Below are positions 1 to 7,125 of a stretch of DNA of 64,000 nt, one piece after another. The DNA is taken from the NCBI GenBank assembly GCA_024640305.1, contig JAHEFG010000044.1:62001-126000 (forward strand). Reading direction: 5' to 3'. The DNA comes from Gammaproteobacteria bacterium (GTDB taxonomy: Bacteria; Pseudomonadota; Gammaproteobacteria; Steroidobacterales; Woeseiaceae). The notes beneath the pieces were generated by a model. It saw only the letters and a list, made by a program, of their open reading frames with translations. It ran no database searches and was not told where the DNA came from. A program made the translations under genes and the position numbers. How positions within the stretch are numbered: position 1 is the first letter of the stretch; each line of letters begins with the position of its first letter.

Positions 1-1059
1 GCAATCATCGGTCAGGCCTTCCCGTATACGCCGATCGCCAATCCTTCGCGGTTCATACCTGATTGGACATTTGGCATTCGTGCCGACGAACTGCAGGCGC
101 TGATCGACAGTATTCTCAGTCGGGACAAGCCCGACGCGGTTGTCTTGCTGTCACACAACGGCATGGATGTCGATCTCAAGCTTGCCCGCGTGGTGACGGG
201 CCTGGACGCGATCCTGGGCGGGCATACACATGACGGTGTGTCTTCCCCAATCGTAGTAGAGAACTCATCGGGCAAGACGATCGTCACGAACGCTGGTTCC
301 AATGGCAAGTTTCTGGGCGTTCTGGATTTTGATTTTGGCGCAAGCGGCGTGCGGGATTTTCGCTATCGATTGTTACCGGTGTTTGCCAATCTGCTGCCGG
401 CCGATCCTGAAATGAGCGCCTACATTGACGGTGTGCGAAAGCCATGGTTGGACGCACTCGAAGAGCCGCTCGCGATTGCGGATCAGTTATTGTATCGGCG
501 AGGTAACTTCAACGGTACGTTCGACCAGATCATTTGTGATGCGCAAAGGGCAGTAGGCGATAGCCAGATCGCTTTTTCGCCGGGATTCAGATGGGGGACG
601 AGCGTTCTGCCCGGCGATACCGTGACCATGGAGCGGGTGCTCGACCAGACCTGTATAACCTATCCCGGAACCTACGTTCAGGACATGAGTGGCGAGCAGA
701 TCAAACTGATCCTGGAAGACGTCTGCGACAATCTGTTTAACCCAGATCCTTTCTACCAGCAGGGCGGAGACATGGTTCGTGTTGGCGGGATGAATTATGT
801 CTGTGAACCCAGGGCTGCCTCGGGGAGTCGCATTTCCAACATGACGCTGGAGGACGGGACTCTCGTTGATGCGAGCAAACGTTACCGGGTTGCCGGATGG
901 GCAACGGTTGGTAGCGAGGCGCCGGGCCCGCCGATATGGGCGGTTGTGGCGACTTATTTGAAGGATCAGAAGGTCGCGCGCATCGATAAGCTGGATACGC
1001 CAGTGCTGAAGGGCGTCGGTGCGAACCCGGGTCTGACAGAGTATCCCGGACAATACTGA
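1..1059 (+). CDS. soxB: SoxB thiosulfohydrolase, C-terminal part (5' truncated by window edge)
   Basis: Reading frame 1 is open from the first base to the TGA at 1057-1059, giving about 352 residues; the N-terminus and signal sequence lie outside the window. SoxB is the periplasmic di-manganese hydrolase that releases sulfate from the SoxY-bound thiosulfonate in the Sox thiosulfate-oxidation pathway. Visible metallophosphatase motifs include LLSHNG and GGHTHDG. SoxB-typical stretches are GQAFPYTPIANP, LYRRGNFNGT and GGDMVRVGGMNY, which separate it from ordinary 5'-nucleotidases. Other sox genes would be expected upstream, off the window. A secreted DsrE-like gene follows 12 bases later, probably in the same operon. 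Confidence 0.93.
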   Translation, partial: AIIGQAFPYTPIANPSRFIPDWTFGIRADELQALIDSILSRDKPDAVVLLSHNGMDVDLKLARVVTGLDAILGGHTHDGVSSPIVVENSSGKTIVTNAGSNGKFLGVLDFDFGASGVRDFRYRLLPVFANLLPADPEMSAYIDGVRKPWLDALEEPLAIADQLLYRRGNFNGTFDQIICDAQRAVGDSQIAFSPGFRWGTSVLPGDTVTMERVLDQTCITYPGTYVQDMSGEQIKLILEDVCDNLFNPDPFYQQGGDMVRVGGMNYVCEPRAASGSRISNMTLEDGTLVDASKRYRVAGWATVGSEAPGPPIWAVVATYLKDQKVARIDKLDTPVLKGVGANPGLTEYPGQY

Positions 1060-1071
1060 GGAGATGCTCGA

Positions 1072-1518
1072 ATGAGATGCAAATTACTAGTCGCACTGCC
1101 CCTGATTATTTGTGGTTTTCTGAGCGCTAATGTATTCGCGGAGGAGAGCGACAAACCGTTTGCCGAGGCACATATCGTATTGCAGCTTGCTGATGAGGAT
1201 GCCAGGTCACAATCGCGAGTGCTCAGCGTAGCCAATAACCTGATCAAACATTATGGCGGCCCCGATTTTGTCGATATAGAAATTGTCGCCTATGGCCCCG
1301 GGATAGCGCTGCTATATCCGGGCAATCCGAACCAGGAGCGCATTGCCAGCCTGCAGGTCAATGGAGTTCGTTTCGTAGGCTGTTTAAATACGATCGAGAC
1401 CATTGAACGAGAAACCGGTAAGAGGCCGCAACTGATTGCGACCGCCACTACGGTACAAACCGGAGTAGCCCGGCTGGTCGAGCGGGCGCAACAAGGGTTT
1501 GTGGTAATTAGACCCTGA
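1072..1518 (+). CDS. Secreted DsrE-fold protein (first paralogue)
   Basis: 148 residues with a signal peptide (about 1-23, ending NVFA) and a mature domain resembling the small secreted DsrE/DsrF-like proteins (COG1416 type). Its features are VLQLADED, IVAYGPGIALL, GVRFVGCLNTI with Cys104, and a C-terminal GFVVIRP. Cytoplasmic DsrE proteins carry or transfer persulfide sulfur on a cysteine; the function of secreted versions is not established. An AGGAG ribosome site lies just before the ATG. It follows soxB by 12 bases, which suggests a role with the periplasmic Sox system. It is a clear paralogue of 4592-5044 and of the C-terminal domain encoded at 3107-3820. Confidence 0.82.
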   Translation: MRCKLLVALPLIICGFLSANVFAEESDKPFAEAHIVLQLADEDARSQSRVLSVANNLIKHYGGPDFVDIEIVAYGPGIALLYPGNPNQERIASLQVNGVRFVGCLNTIETIERETGKRPQLIATATTVQTGVARLVERAQQGFVVIRP

Positions 1519-1543
1519 AATTGCCTTCAGGACCCGGCGCCGG

Positions 1544-2059
1544 CTAACCAGCGAGCTCCAGTTTAGCTGCGACCGCGTCAATGCCCGCCTGGGCACAAGC
1601 GTGGTCAGCCTCCCCGCTGGGTGCGCCTGAGATGCCTATTCCGGCAACGATTGAACCCGACGCGAGTACCGGGATTCCACCCCCTATCATGAGTACATTC
1701 TCGATAAACCGGGCGCCCGATTGTGGCGACTCCGGTCCGGTTCGCTCGGCCAGCAGGAGGGTGTCAGCGCGAAAGCTGACAGCCGTCCAGGCTTTGCGCA
1801 CAGAGGTGTCCGGTGTATGCGGCCCGGCAAATCGGTCGCGCAGTACAACCTGCGCAACGCCCATGCGATCCACTACGGCGACGGCAACCTGAAAGCCCTC
1901 TGCCCGGCAACTTTTCAAAGCAGCTTGTGCCATTTCGAGGGCAACATCAGGGCTAAGCGACTGAAACTTGACCAGCTCGTCCTGCGCCAAAACAGGAGGC
2001 GCTAACTGACTGCCCAGAAGCGCCGCGAGAATCATCATCTTGTACCGATTCATCGTCAT
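1544..2059 (-). CDS. Secreted HbpS/GlcG-family (DUF336) protein
   Basis: 171 residues: signal peptide about 1-25 (ends PPVLA), then a GlcG/HbpS-like domain with the family's ALEMAQAAL, VAVVDRMG, RKAWTAVSF and IGGGIPV segments. Some family members (Streptomyces HbpS) bind haem and act as accessory sensors; others have no known role. A GGAG sits 8 bases before the ATG. It is the last gene of a leftward run (sigma factor, anti-sigma, binding protein, this gene) and converges on the soxB-dsrE pair. Ligand binding cannot be judged from sequence. The periplasmic location matches the rest of the operon. Confidence 0.85.
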   Translation of the reverse strand: MTMNRYKMMILAALLGSQLAPPVLAQDELVKFQSLSPDVALEMAQAALKSCRAEGFQVAVAVVDRMGVAQVVLRDRFAGPHTPDTSVRKAWTAVSFRADTLLLAERTGPESPQSGARFIENVLMIGGGIPVLASGSIVAGIGISGAPSGEADHACAQAGIDAVAAKLELAG

Positions 2060-2082
2060 TTGTTCGCTCCAGCAATACCCGC

Positions 2083-3039
2083 TTACAACGGTTTGAGGCT
2101 GAGTTCCTCGCTTGTTGCGCGGATGAAACCATAACTTTCGTAGATGGCCTGGGCCTCATCACTGGCAAGGTAGGACAGGTAACGGGCCGCATTTTCAGCA
2201 TTGCGACCGTTCTTCATGTTGCCAATCGCATAATTGACCTTGTCGATCTTGTTCAGCGGTGCAGGGATAGCCACTCCATCGATGGGTCGTCCCTCCGCTT
2301 TGGCGTGCACGACTTCGGTTGTCCAGACGATGCCGACATCTGCCTCGCCCTTCTCGATGCGGTCAGGTGTTTCACGATGGTGGCGTGACGTGAACCAGGT
2401 CTTGCCTTCCACCGCCCAGCAGCTCTTGCATTCGGCACCGCCGGTGATTTTTTCATGCAACCCCAGGTCCTTGAGCATCTCGCTGCCATAGAATTTAAAT
2501 ATGCCTTCTGTCAGAGGATTGGGGTGCGACTGGACGAGGTCGTCACGGCCGAGATCCTCAGGACCCTTGATCCCTTTTGGGTTGCCTGCGGCGATCATCA
2601 GTTCGAGCTTGTTGTGAATATAAATCGCATATTCATCCATCAGACTCATACTATTGAGTTTCTTCAGATGGCCAATATTGACGCTTGCAAAAATGTCCGG
2701 ATTCATTGCGGTTTGCTGTCCATCGATCTCGCCCTGTTTCAGCAGTTGTCCTTTCAGGATCTGTCCGGGCGGAATCGTCTCAACGTAAACGGATTCGATA
2801 TCCGGATTTTTCTTTTGAAAATCTGTAATTAATTCCTGCATGACCATGAATTGATTGCCGGCGAGGTACATGACCAGGTCCGCAGTATAAGAATCTTCCA
2901 CCGAGCCGTACTCGACTTCTCCATTGGTGTGAAATGTTCGGTAGTCTTTGCCGTGACCGGCATCTTTGGCTTCTGCTATGGCCTGGCCAGCGAGCCCCAT
3001 GGTCAATGCAACAAACAACAGCTTCAACGAAGTCTTCAT
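2083..3039 (-). CDS. Periplasmic solute-binding protein (ModA-like type 2 PBP), ligand unknown
   Basis: About 318 residues from the ATG at 3039; a GGGAGGA lies 9 bases upstream. In-frame ATGs at 3048 and 3075 are possible but badly placed for that site. A signal peptide (MKTSLKLL...QAIA) precedes a binding-protein fold resembling ModA and related oxyanion-binding proteins, with segments such as KKNPDIESVYVET, GEADVGIVWTTE and ARYLSYLASDEAQ. An unusual CKSC pair (residues 204-207) and a nearby HH pair are not typical of the family and could bind metal or sulfur. No ABC permease or ATPase is adjacent, so it may act as a sensor or donor rather than a transporter subunit. Confidence 0.8.
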   Translation of the reverse strand: MKTSLKLLFVALTMGLAGQAIAEAKDAGHGKDYRTFHTNGEVEYGSVEDSYTADLVMYLAGNQFMVMQELITDFQKKNPDIESVYVETIPPGQILKGQLLKQGEIDGQQTAMNPDIFASVNIGHLKKLNSMSLMDEYAIYIHNKLELMIAAGNPKGIKGPEDLGRDDLVQSHPNPLTEGIFKFYGSEMLKDLGLHEKITGGAECKSCWAVEGKTWFTSRHHRETPDRIEKGEADVGIVWTTEVVHAKAEGRPIDGVAIPAPLNKIDKVNYAIGNMKNGRNAENAARYLSYLASDEAQAIYESYGFIRATSEELSLKPL

Positions 3040-3106
3040 TTCGGACATTCCTCCCAAGGAGCGCGGTAATCGCACTCTATTTTGATTATTCAGGTTTTTC
3101 GATTAT

Positions 3107-3820
3107 TTAGATTTTTTCGTATTTCCAACCGGCCTGCATGCGTGTGACAACGCGGTCAAGCGCCGTATAGTCTGGATTCGTATAAGGAACAAGCTCTACC
3201 TTCACGCCTTTCTCTTCGAGCCGTTGGATTGTTTTGGAACAGGCATAAAAGACGACATTGCTTCTCTGTAAAGCGGTGATTTCCGCAGCAAACGGAGTGA
3301 CATCACTGCGCAAAAGGTCCAGCCCCTGTTCATTGGCAATAATTTCTACCTGACGAAAGTCATCTTCGTCGGCCGATTCGAGCAAAAACCTCGCGTGCTC
3401 CAATGCCGCGAGCATTTGTTCGGGTTCGCCACTGACGACGTGTAACAGGTAGTTGTCGATTTCTACTGCTGGATCGGCGGCCACGCCGGCTGTTACAACC
3501 TCGTTTCTCTGGCCTGGGCCGAAGTAGTTTTGAGCAACGATACCTGCAGATAGTCCGATTGCGAGCAAAAAACCGGCGGCTATTACTTTGCCAAACAGGC
3601 TTGCGCGTGCAAGCGGCGCCCCAGCCAAACGCCTTGCTGGTGGGACGTCATCGTAAGCATATTTTATGAGTTCCTTGAGCTTGCGTTGCTGACACAAACG
3701 ATGATCCAGATCAGCCGATCGTTCAGTTTCATTGAACAGGCGGCTTTTCTCTTCGGGATCCAGTTCGCCGTCTACAAAAGCATTCAATTGCTCTTCGGAA
3801 AAATGTTCGTCCCTTTTCAT
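3107..3820 (-). CDS. Membrane anti-sigma factor fused to a periplasmic DsrE-like domain
   Basis: 237 residues. The N-terminus (about 5-60, FSEEQLNAFVDGELDPEEK) looks like the sigma-binding part of ECF anti-sigma factors. It keeps H40 and C43, but the full H-x3-C-x2-C zinc motif is missing. One membrane segment (about 77-96) follows. The C-terminal part (about 118-237) resembles the two secreted DsrE-like proteins nearby: a central VEIIANEQGLDLL, then VVFYACSKTI with Cys194, then VKVELVP. The gene overlaps the sigma factor stop by 4 bases (ATGA), so the two are translationally coupled. By topology the DsrE domain is periplasmic. That it senses sulfur is inference. Confidence 0.82.
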   Translation of the reverse strand: MKRDEHFSEEQLNAFVDGELDPEEKSRLFNETERSADLDHRLCQQRKLKELIKYAYDDVPPARRLAGAPLARASLFGKVIAAGFLLAIGLSAGIVAQNYFGPGQRNEVVTAGVAADPAVEIDNYLLHVVSGEPEQMLAALEHARFLLESADEDDFRQVEIIANEQGLDLLRSDVTPFAAEITALQRSNVVFYACSKTIQRLEEKGVKVELVPYTNPDYTALDRVVTRMQAGWKYEKI

Positions 3821-4377
3821 TTTACTCTCTTCAGGTTTGTTGCTTTGTTCAGTTGTTGCTGTGGCCTGACATCAACCAGGAGTTCCCGCAGTGCACGTCG
3901 TCCGCGGCATAGGCGGCTCATGACTGTTCCCACAGGAACCTCCAGAGTTTCAGCGACCGTCGCGTACGTAAATCCTTCAAGATCGACCAGGGTTATCACC
4001 TGGCACTGCGGCAAAGGCAGCTGGCTCACGGCGCGGCGTACTTTGTCCACTAGCTGTTGCTCCTCGCTTTCATGTTCCGGAGTTCTATTGTTAACGATGA
4101 CGAGTTCTTCGGCCGACAAGACTTCGCGCTTGGCTCGGTAGTAATCCTTCAGGCAATTAGACAGGATCCTGAATAACCAGGCCTCGGCTGCTCCGACATC
4201 TTTGAGCTGTTTCTGGTTGTTCAGCGCCTTGTAAAGCGTTTGTTGCACCAGGTCATCTGCCAGGTGCGGGTTGTGCGTCCATGCGTACGCCATTCGATAC
4301 AGGCGATCCCTGCTATTGCCAACCAGCTTCTTTAAAGCGCGGCGTTGGCTTATTCCGGTGAAAGGGTTACCAGCCAT
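3817..4377 (-). CDS. ECF-type RNA polymerase sigma factor
   Basis: 186 residues with the two-domain layout of extracytoplasmic-function sigma factors. Region 2 covers about 20-82 (RLYRMAYAWTHN, ADDLVQQTLYKAL, AWLFRILSNCLKDYYR). Region 4 covers about 112-168 (LPLPQCQVITLVDLEGF, VPVGTVMSRLCRGRRAL). There is no extra C-terminal domain. It heads the leftward operon with its anti-sigma factor and is divergent from the dsrE-porin-thioredoxin-yeeE operon. The usual inference is that it activates its own promoter and the flanking genes. Promoter boxes could not be assigned with confidence in the 214-base divergent gap. Confidence 0.93.
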   Translation of the reverse strand: MAGNPFTGISQRRALKKLVGNSRDRLYRMAYAWTHNPHLADDLVQQTLYKALNNQKQLKDVGAAEAWLFRILSNCLKDYYRAKREVLSAEELVIVNNRTPEHESEEQQLVDKVRRAVSQLPLPQCQVITLVDLEGFTYATVAETLEVPVGTVMSRLCRGRRALRELLVDVRPQQQLNKATNLKRVK

Positions 4378-4591
4378 ACAAACAGAGCCCCTAATGCAAT
4401 GACGAGACTATCCAGTGGACATAAAGACGTTACACCAACGGCTTTTATTCCGCGTTTTCGTCCGAACTTGAAGATTAAGGGATTATTTCGGGTCGTTCCA
4501 TCGTCAGTACCTCTCGTAGCCGTAGATCAAGTGTTCGTAGCGGCTTGCGGGTCATGCCGTCATGGCACTGTGATTAGTCAGGAGGTCGATC
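4378..4591. promoter_or_regulatory. Divergent regulatory region between ECF sigma operon and dsrE-porin operon
   Basis: This 214-base gap separates two operons that start away from each other, so it should hold at least two promoters. On the minus strand a GTAACG (around 4429-4434) with a CTCGTC some 20 bases downstream is loosely ECF-like. No matching pair is evident on the plus strand. A strong AGGAGG lies before the ATG at 4592. Boxes remain unassigned. Confidence 0.45.
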
Positions 4592-5044
4592 ATGAAATTT
4601 CGAAAAATATTGAAACTGGGTAGCTATTTGCTCGTGTTATGCGCATTCGCTGCACCCCAGACGCTATTGGCACAGGACGCGAAACCGTTCGCGGAGCACA
4701 AGTTCGTATTGCAGATCAGTGACATGGATCCGAGTAAGCAAACGCTTGTTCTGAATGTCGCGTCCAACATTCTGAAACATTACGGACAGGATCAGGCCGA
4801 AGTTGAGATTGTTGCGTTTGGCCCCGGGCTGCGGTTGCTCTTTGAAGACAATAGTAACAGCGGCCGTATCGACGGCCTGGTGGACAGCGGGGTACGGTTT
4901 TTCGCTTGCCAGAACACCATTAATAACATGTCAAAAATAATCGGGGAGCCGATCAAGGTGAACGCTCATGCCACGTCCGGCAAGGGTGGCATCGTGAGGA
5001 TCAAGGAACTGGTTGATCAGGGCTACATGCTGGCCAAGCCTTAA
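4592..5044 (+). CDS. Secreted DsrE-fold protein (second paralogue)
   Basis: 150 residues: signal peptide about 1-28 (ends TLLAQ), then a domain closely matching the product of 1072-1518, with KPFAEHKFVLQISD, NILKHYGQD, VEIVAFGPGL, GVRFFACQNTI (Cys106) and a C-terminal GYMLAKP. The conserved cysteine lies in the same context as Cys194 of the anti-sigma factor. AGGAGG is 6 bases before the start. It is the first gene of the rightward operon with the porin, thioredoxin-like and YeeE genes. A plausible role, unproven, is to bind or carry a periplasmic sulfur species or to act as the sensor domain's partner. Confidence 0.84.
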   Translation: MKFRKILKLGSYLLVLCAFAAPQTLLAQDAKPFAEHKFVLQISDMDPSKQTLVLNVASNILKHYGQDQAEVEIVAFGPGLRLLFEDNSNSGRIDGLVDSGVRFFACQNTINNMSKIIGEPIKVNAHATSGKGGIVRIKELVDQGYMLAKP

Positions 5045-5065
5045 GGTTGATTGACGATAAATTTC

Positions 5066-5082
5066 CTAACACGTCGTGTTAG
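5066..5082. promoter_or_regulatory. Perfect 17-base palindrome before the porin start
   Basis: CTAACACGTCGTGTTAG is a perfect inverted repeat of two 8-base arms around one central T. It lies 22 bases after the DsrE stop and directly before the GGGGAG ribosome site of the porin. It could be a protein operator, or in RNA a small 6-bp hairpin with a CGTCG loop affecting porin translation. No protein can be assigned. Confidence 0.55.
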
Positions 5083-5097
5083 ATGGGGAGAAATTAC

Positions 5098-6516
5098 GTG
5101 AAACATAAATACGATCGAAAACAGATCCTTTCAGGGTCGCTGTTTATGGGGTTGCTGGCACTATCCGCCAACGCTCTCGGAGCTAACTGGCTCACGCTAC
5201 AGGGCACGGAGCCTGAAGGCGCGGAGCAGCTTGGCAAAGTATGGGGATTCGTCCAGGTGCAGTACCAGGATGATTCAAGCGACCCGAATGGGGCCGGCGG
5301 ATATATTCCACCGAAATTGATCGGCCCGAACCTCGAAACTCAGTCGGCGTTTAACGTCAATCGTGCGCGCATTGGCGTTCGCGGCGTCGCGATGCCGATC
5401 GACCAGAAAATTAACTATTTTCTGCTGCTCGAAATGGGTAACAACGGTATTACGGCACCCGGCGACTCTTTTGCCAAGGCAACCGATGCAAGCGTTACGC
5501 TAAATCATCTGGACGGTGCGCGATTCAGACTGGGCCTGTTCAAGTTCCCGGGCTCTGAAGAAGGTTTGCAGGCGATCCACGTGTTCGACTACATTAACTT
5601 CACCTGGGTAACCAATCAGATGCTGCTCGAGCGTTTTCCAAACGCAAATTACACGCCAAACAACGCACCGCAGCCTTTGCCGCCTGGCTCACCATTGAAC
5701 GGGTTTGAAGAGAGCGTCGGCGCTTTCCGTGATGTCGGCGTACAGATGTTTGACTGGTTTAATGTTGGCAACGACTGGGAACTGTCTTACGCGATTATGG
5801 TAGGTAACGGCAACGGCCTTAATTTCGGTGACAACGACGACAATAAGGACACGTATCTTTATGCCTCAGCGGAGAAGGTCTTCGGCGGCAGTGGACCGCG
5901 CCGCCAGGGTCTTAAGTTCTTTGCGTGGTCGCAGAGCGGCAAGCGCACCGCAGATTTAAGTGCCGATACTTGTATCAATGGCAATGTCTTTCCCGCTTGT
6001 GGCGCAGGCGGGTCTGGCCGCATAAGTACTGTTTACGACCCCGTTGAGTATGATCGAGATCGTATGGGTTTTGGCGTCAAGTACCTGCGTAACGGTTGGC
6101 GCGCTACGGCGGAATATATGTCGGGCGAAGGTATGATCTTCCAGGCTCCGCATAACGCCAGTTTCGGCATCGGACCAGGGCAGGGAATCCCCGGCTCACC
6201 GGCCGGTAACGGTGCATTTGCAGAGGCCAACGGCTATTACATTGAAGGTGGTTATCGTATTCCGAAAACGAAGTGGGAGATTGATCTGCGCTACGATCAG
6301 TACAATCGCCTTGACGGCGACCAGTTCGAAATCGAGTTCAAGCGCACGACATTCGGCGTACAATATTTCTTCAATCCACGGGTTCGACTGGCAGTGAATT
6401 ACGAAGCCCGTTCAGGCAATGCGCCCAATTTCGGACCGGGAGCAGGGCCGAATGGGAACGTCGACGGAATCGATGATCGAATCGCAGTGCAACTCACAGC
6501 AATTTGGTCGCAATAG
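5098..6516 (+). CDS. Outer-membrane porin, OprO/OprP-like (phosphate-selective porin family)
   Basis: About 472 residues from the GTG at 5098, preferred over the ATG at 5083 because GGGGAG sits 7 bases upstream and the upstream ATG overlaps that site. A signal peptide ends near ALGA. The rest alternates amphipathic strands (VWGFVQVQYQDD, FNVNRARIGVRGVA, WEIDLRYDQYNRLDG, VRLAVNYEARSG) and ends in WSQ, close to an aromatic-ended beta-barrel signature. It resembles the OprO/OprP anion porins. Given its neighbours, passage of thiosulfate or another sulfur oxyanion is plausible but inferred. It is the second gene of the sulfur-related rightward operon. Confidence 0.82.
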   Translation: MKHKYDRKQILSGSLFMGLLALSANALGANWLTLQGTEPEGAEQLGKVWGFVQVQYQDDSSDPNGAGGYIPPKLIGPNLETQSAFNVNRARIGVRGVAMPIDQKINYFLLLEMGNNGITAPGDSFAKATDASVTLNHLDGARFRLGLFKFPGSEEGLQAIHVFDYINFTWVTNQMLLERFPNANYTPNNAPQPLPPGSPLNGFEESVGAFRDVGVQMFDWFNVGNDWELSYAIMVGNGNGLNFGDNDDNKDTYLYASAEKVFGGSGPRRQGLKFFAWSQSGKRTADLSADTCINGNVFPACGAGGSGRISTVYDPVEYDRDRMGFGVKYLRNGWRATAEYMSGEGMIFQAPHNASFGIGPGQGIPGSPAGNGAFAEANGYYIEGGYRIPKTKWEIDLRYDQYNRLDGDQFEIEFKRTTFGVQYFFNPRVRLAVNYEARSGNAPNFGPGAGPNGNVDGIDDRIAVQLTAIWSQ

Positions 6517-6528
6517 CCTGGAGCTAAC

Positions 6529-7125
6529 TTGACATCCAAGGTAGTAGCAAGGGCAGTGCCGGCAGTATTCCTGCTGGCACTGTCCGTTCTGGTGACGGGA
6601 GTTGTGGCCGCTGGCGAACCGGAAACGCGGGATCCGCGCGAGTTTTTTTTCGAGCAGACTTTTGGTGATTTGCCTGAAGAAATGCAGGCTGCCCGAGAAC
6701 AGGGAAAAATTGGAATGCTCTTGTTCTTCGAGGCGGAGTCATGCCCGTACTGCCAGTACATGCTCAGGAAGATATTCAATCAAAAGCATGTTCAGGACTG
6801 GTACCGCGAGCGTTTCGTCAATATCGCTGTGGATATTCACGGCGATGTCGAATTGAAGGACTTTGACGGCATTACACTGCCATCCAAAGTGTTTTCGGAC
6901 CATCGCAGGGTATTCCTGACACCCGTCGTGTCGTTTCTAAACCTTAACGGCGTCGAGATATATCGCCACCTTGGCATGACCAAGACGCCCGAGGACTTTC
7001 TTTTGCTGGGTGAGTACATCGAAGGCGAGCACTATTTTGACACCGAGTTTAAGGTTTTTGCGAAAGCCCGCGGCTTGAAGAATGAGGATGACATATTGAT
7101 CACACCAGCGGCAGAAACCGAATGA
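6529..7125 (+). CDS. Periplasmic thioredoxin-like protein (CPYC)
   Basis: 198 residues with a TTG start; CTGGAG lies about 6 bases upstream and no ATG fits. An N-terminal hydrophobic signal or anchor (about 8-28) is followed by a thioredoxin fold with the redox pair CPYC (Cys72, Cys75) in EAESCPYCQYM and a cis-proline-like TPVVSF segment. SoxW-type thioredoxins of sox clusters keep Sox proteins reduced, and this gene may play that part. An eight-T run near 6643-6650 encodes three Phe residues but the frame is intact. It overlaps the YeeE gene by 4 bases. Confidence 0.85.
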   Translation: MTSKVVARAVPAVFLLALSVLVTGVVAAGEPETRDPREFFFEQTFGDLPEEMQAAREQGKIGMLLFFEAESCPYCQYMLRKIFNQKHVQDWYRERFVNIAVDIHGDVELKDFDGITLPSKVFSDHRRVFLTPVVSFLNLNGVEIYRHLGMTKTPEDFLLLGEYIEGEHYFDTEFKVFAKARGLKNEDDILITPAAETE

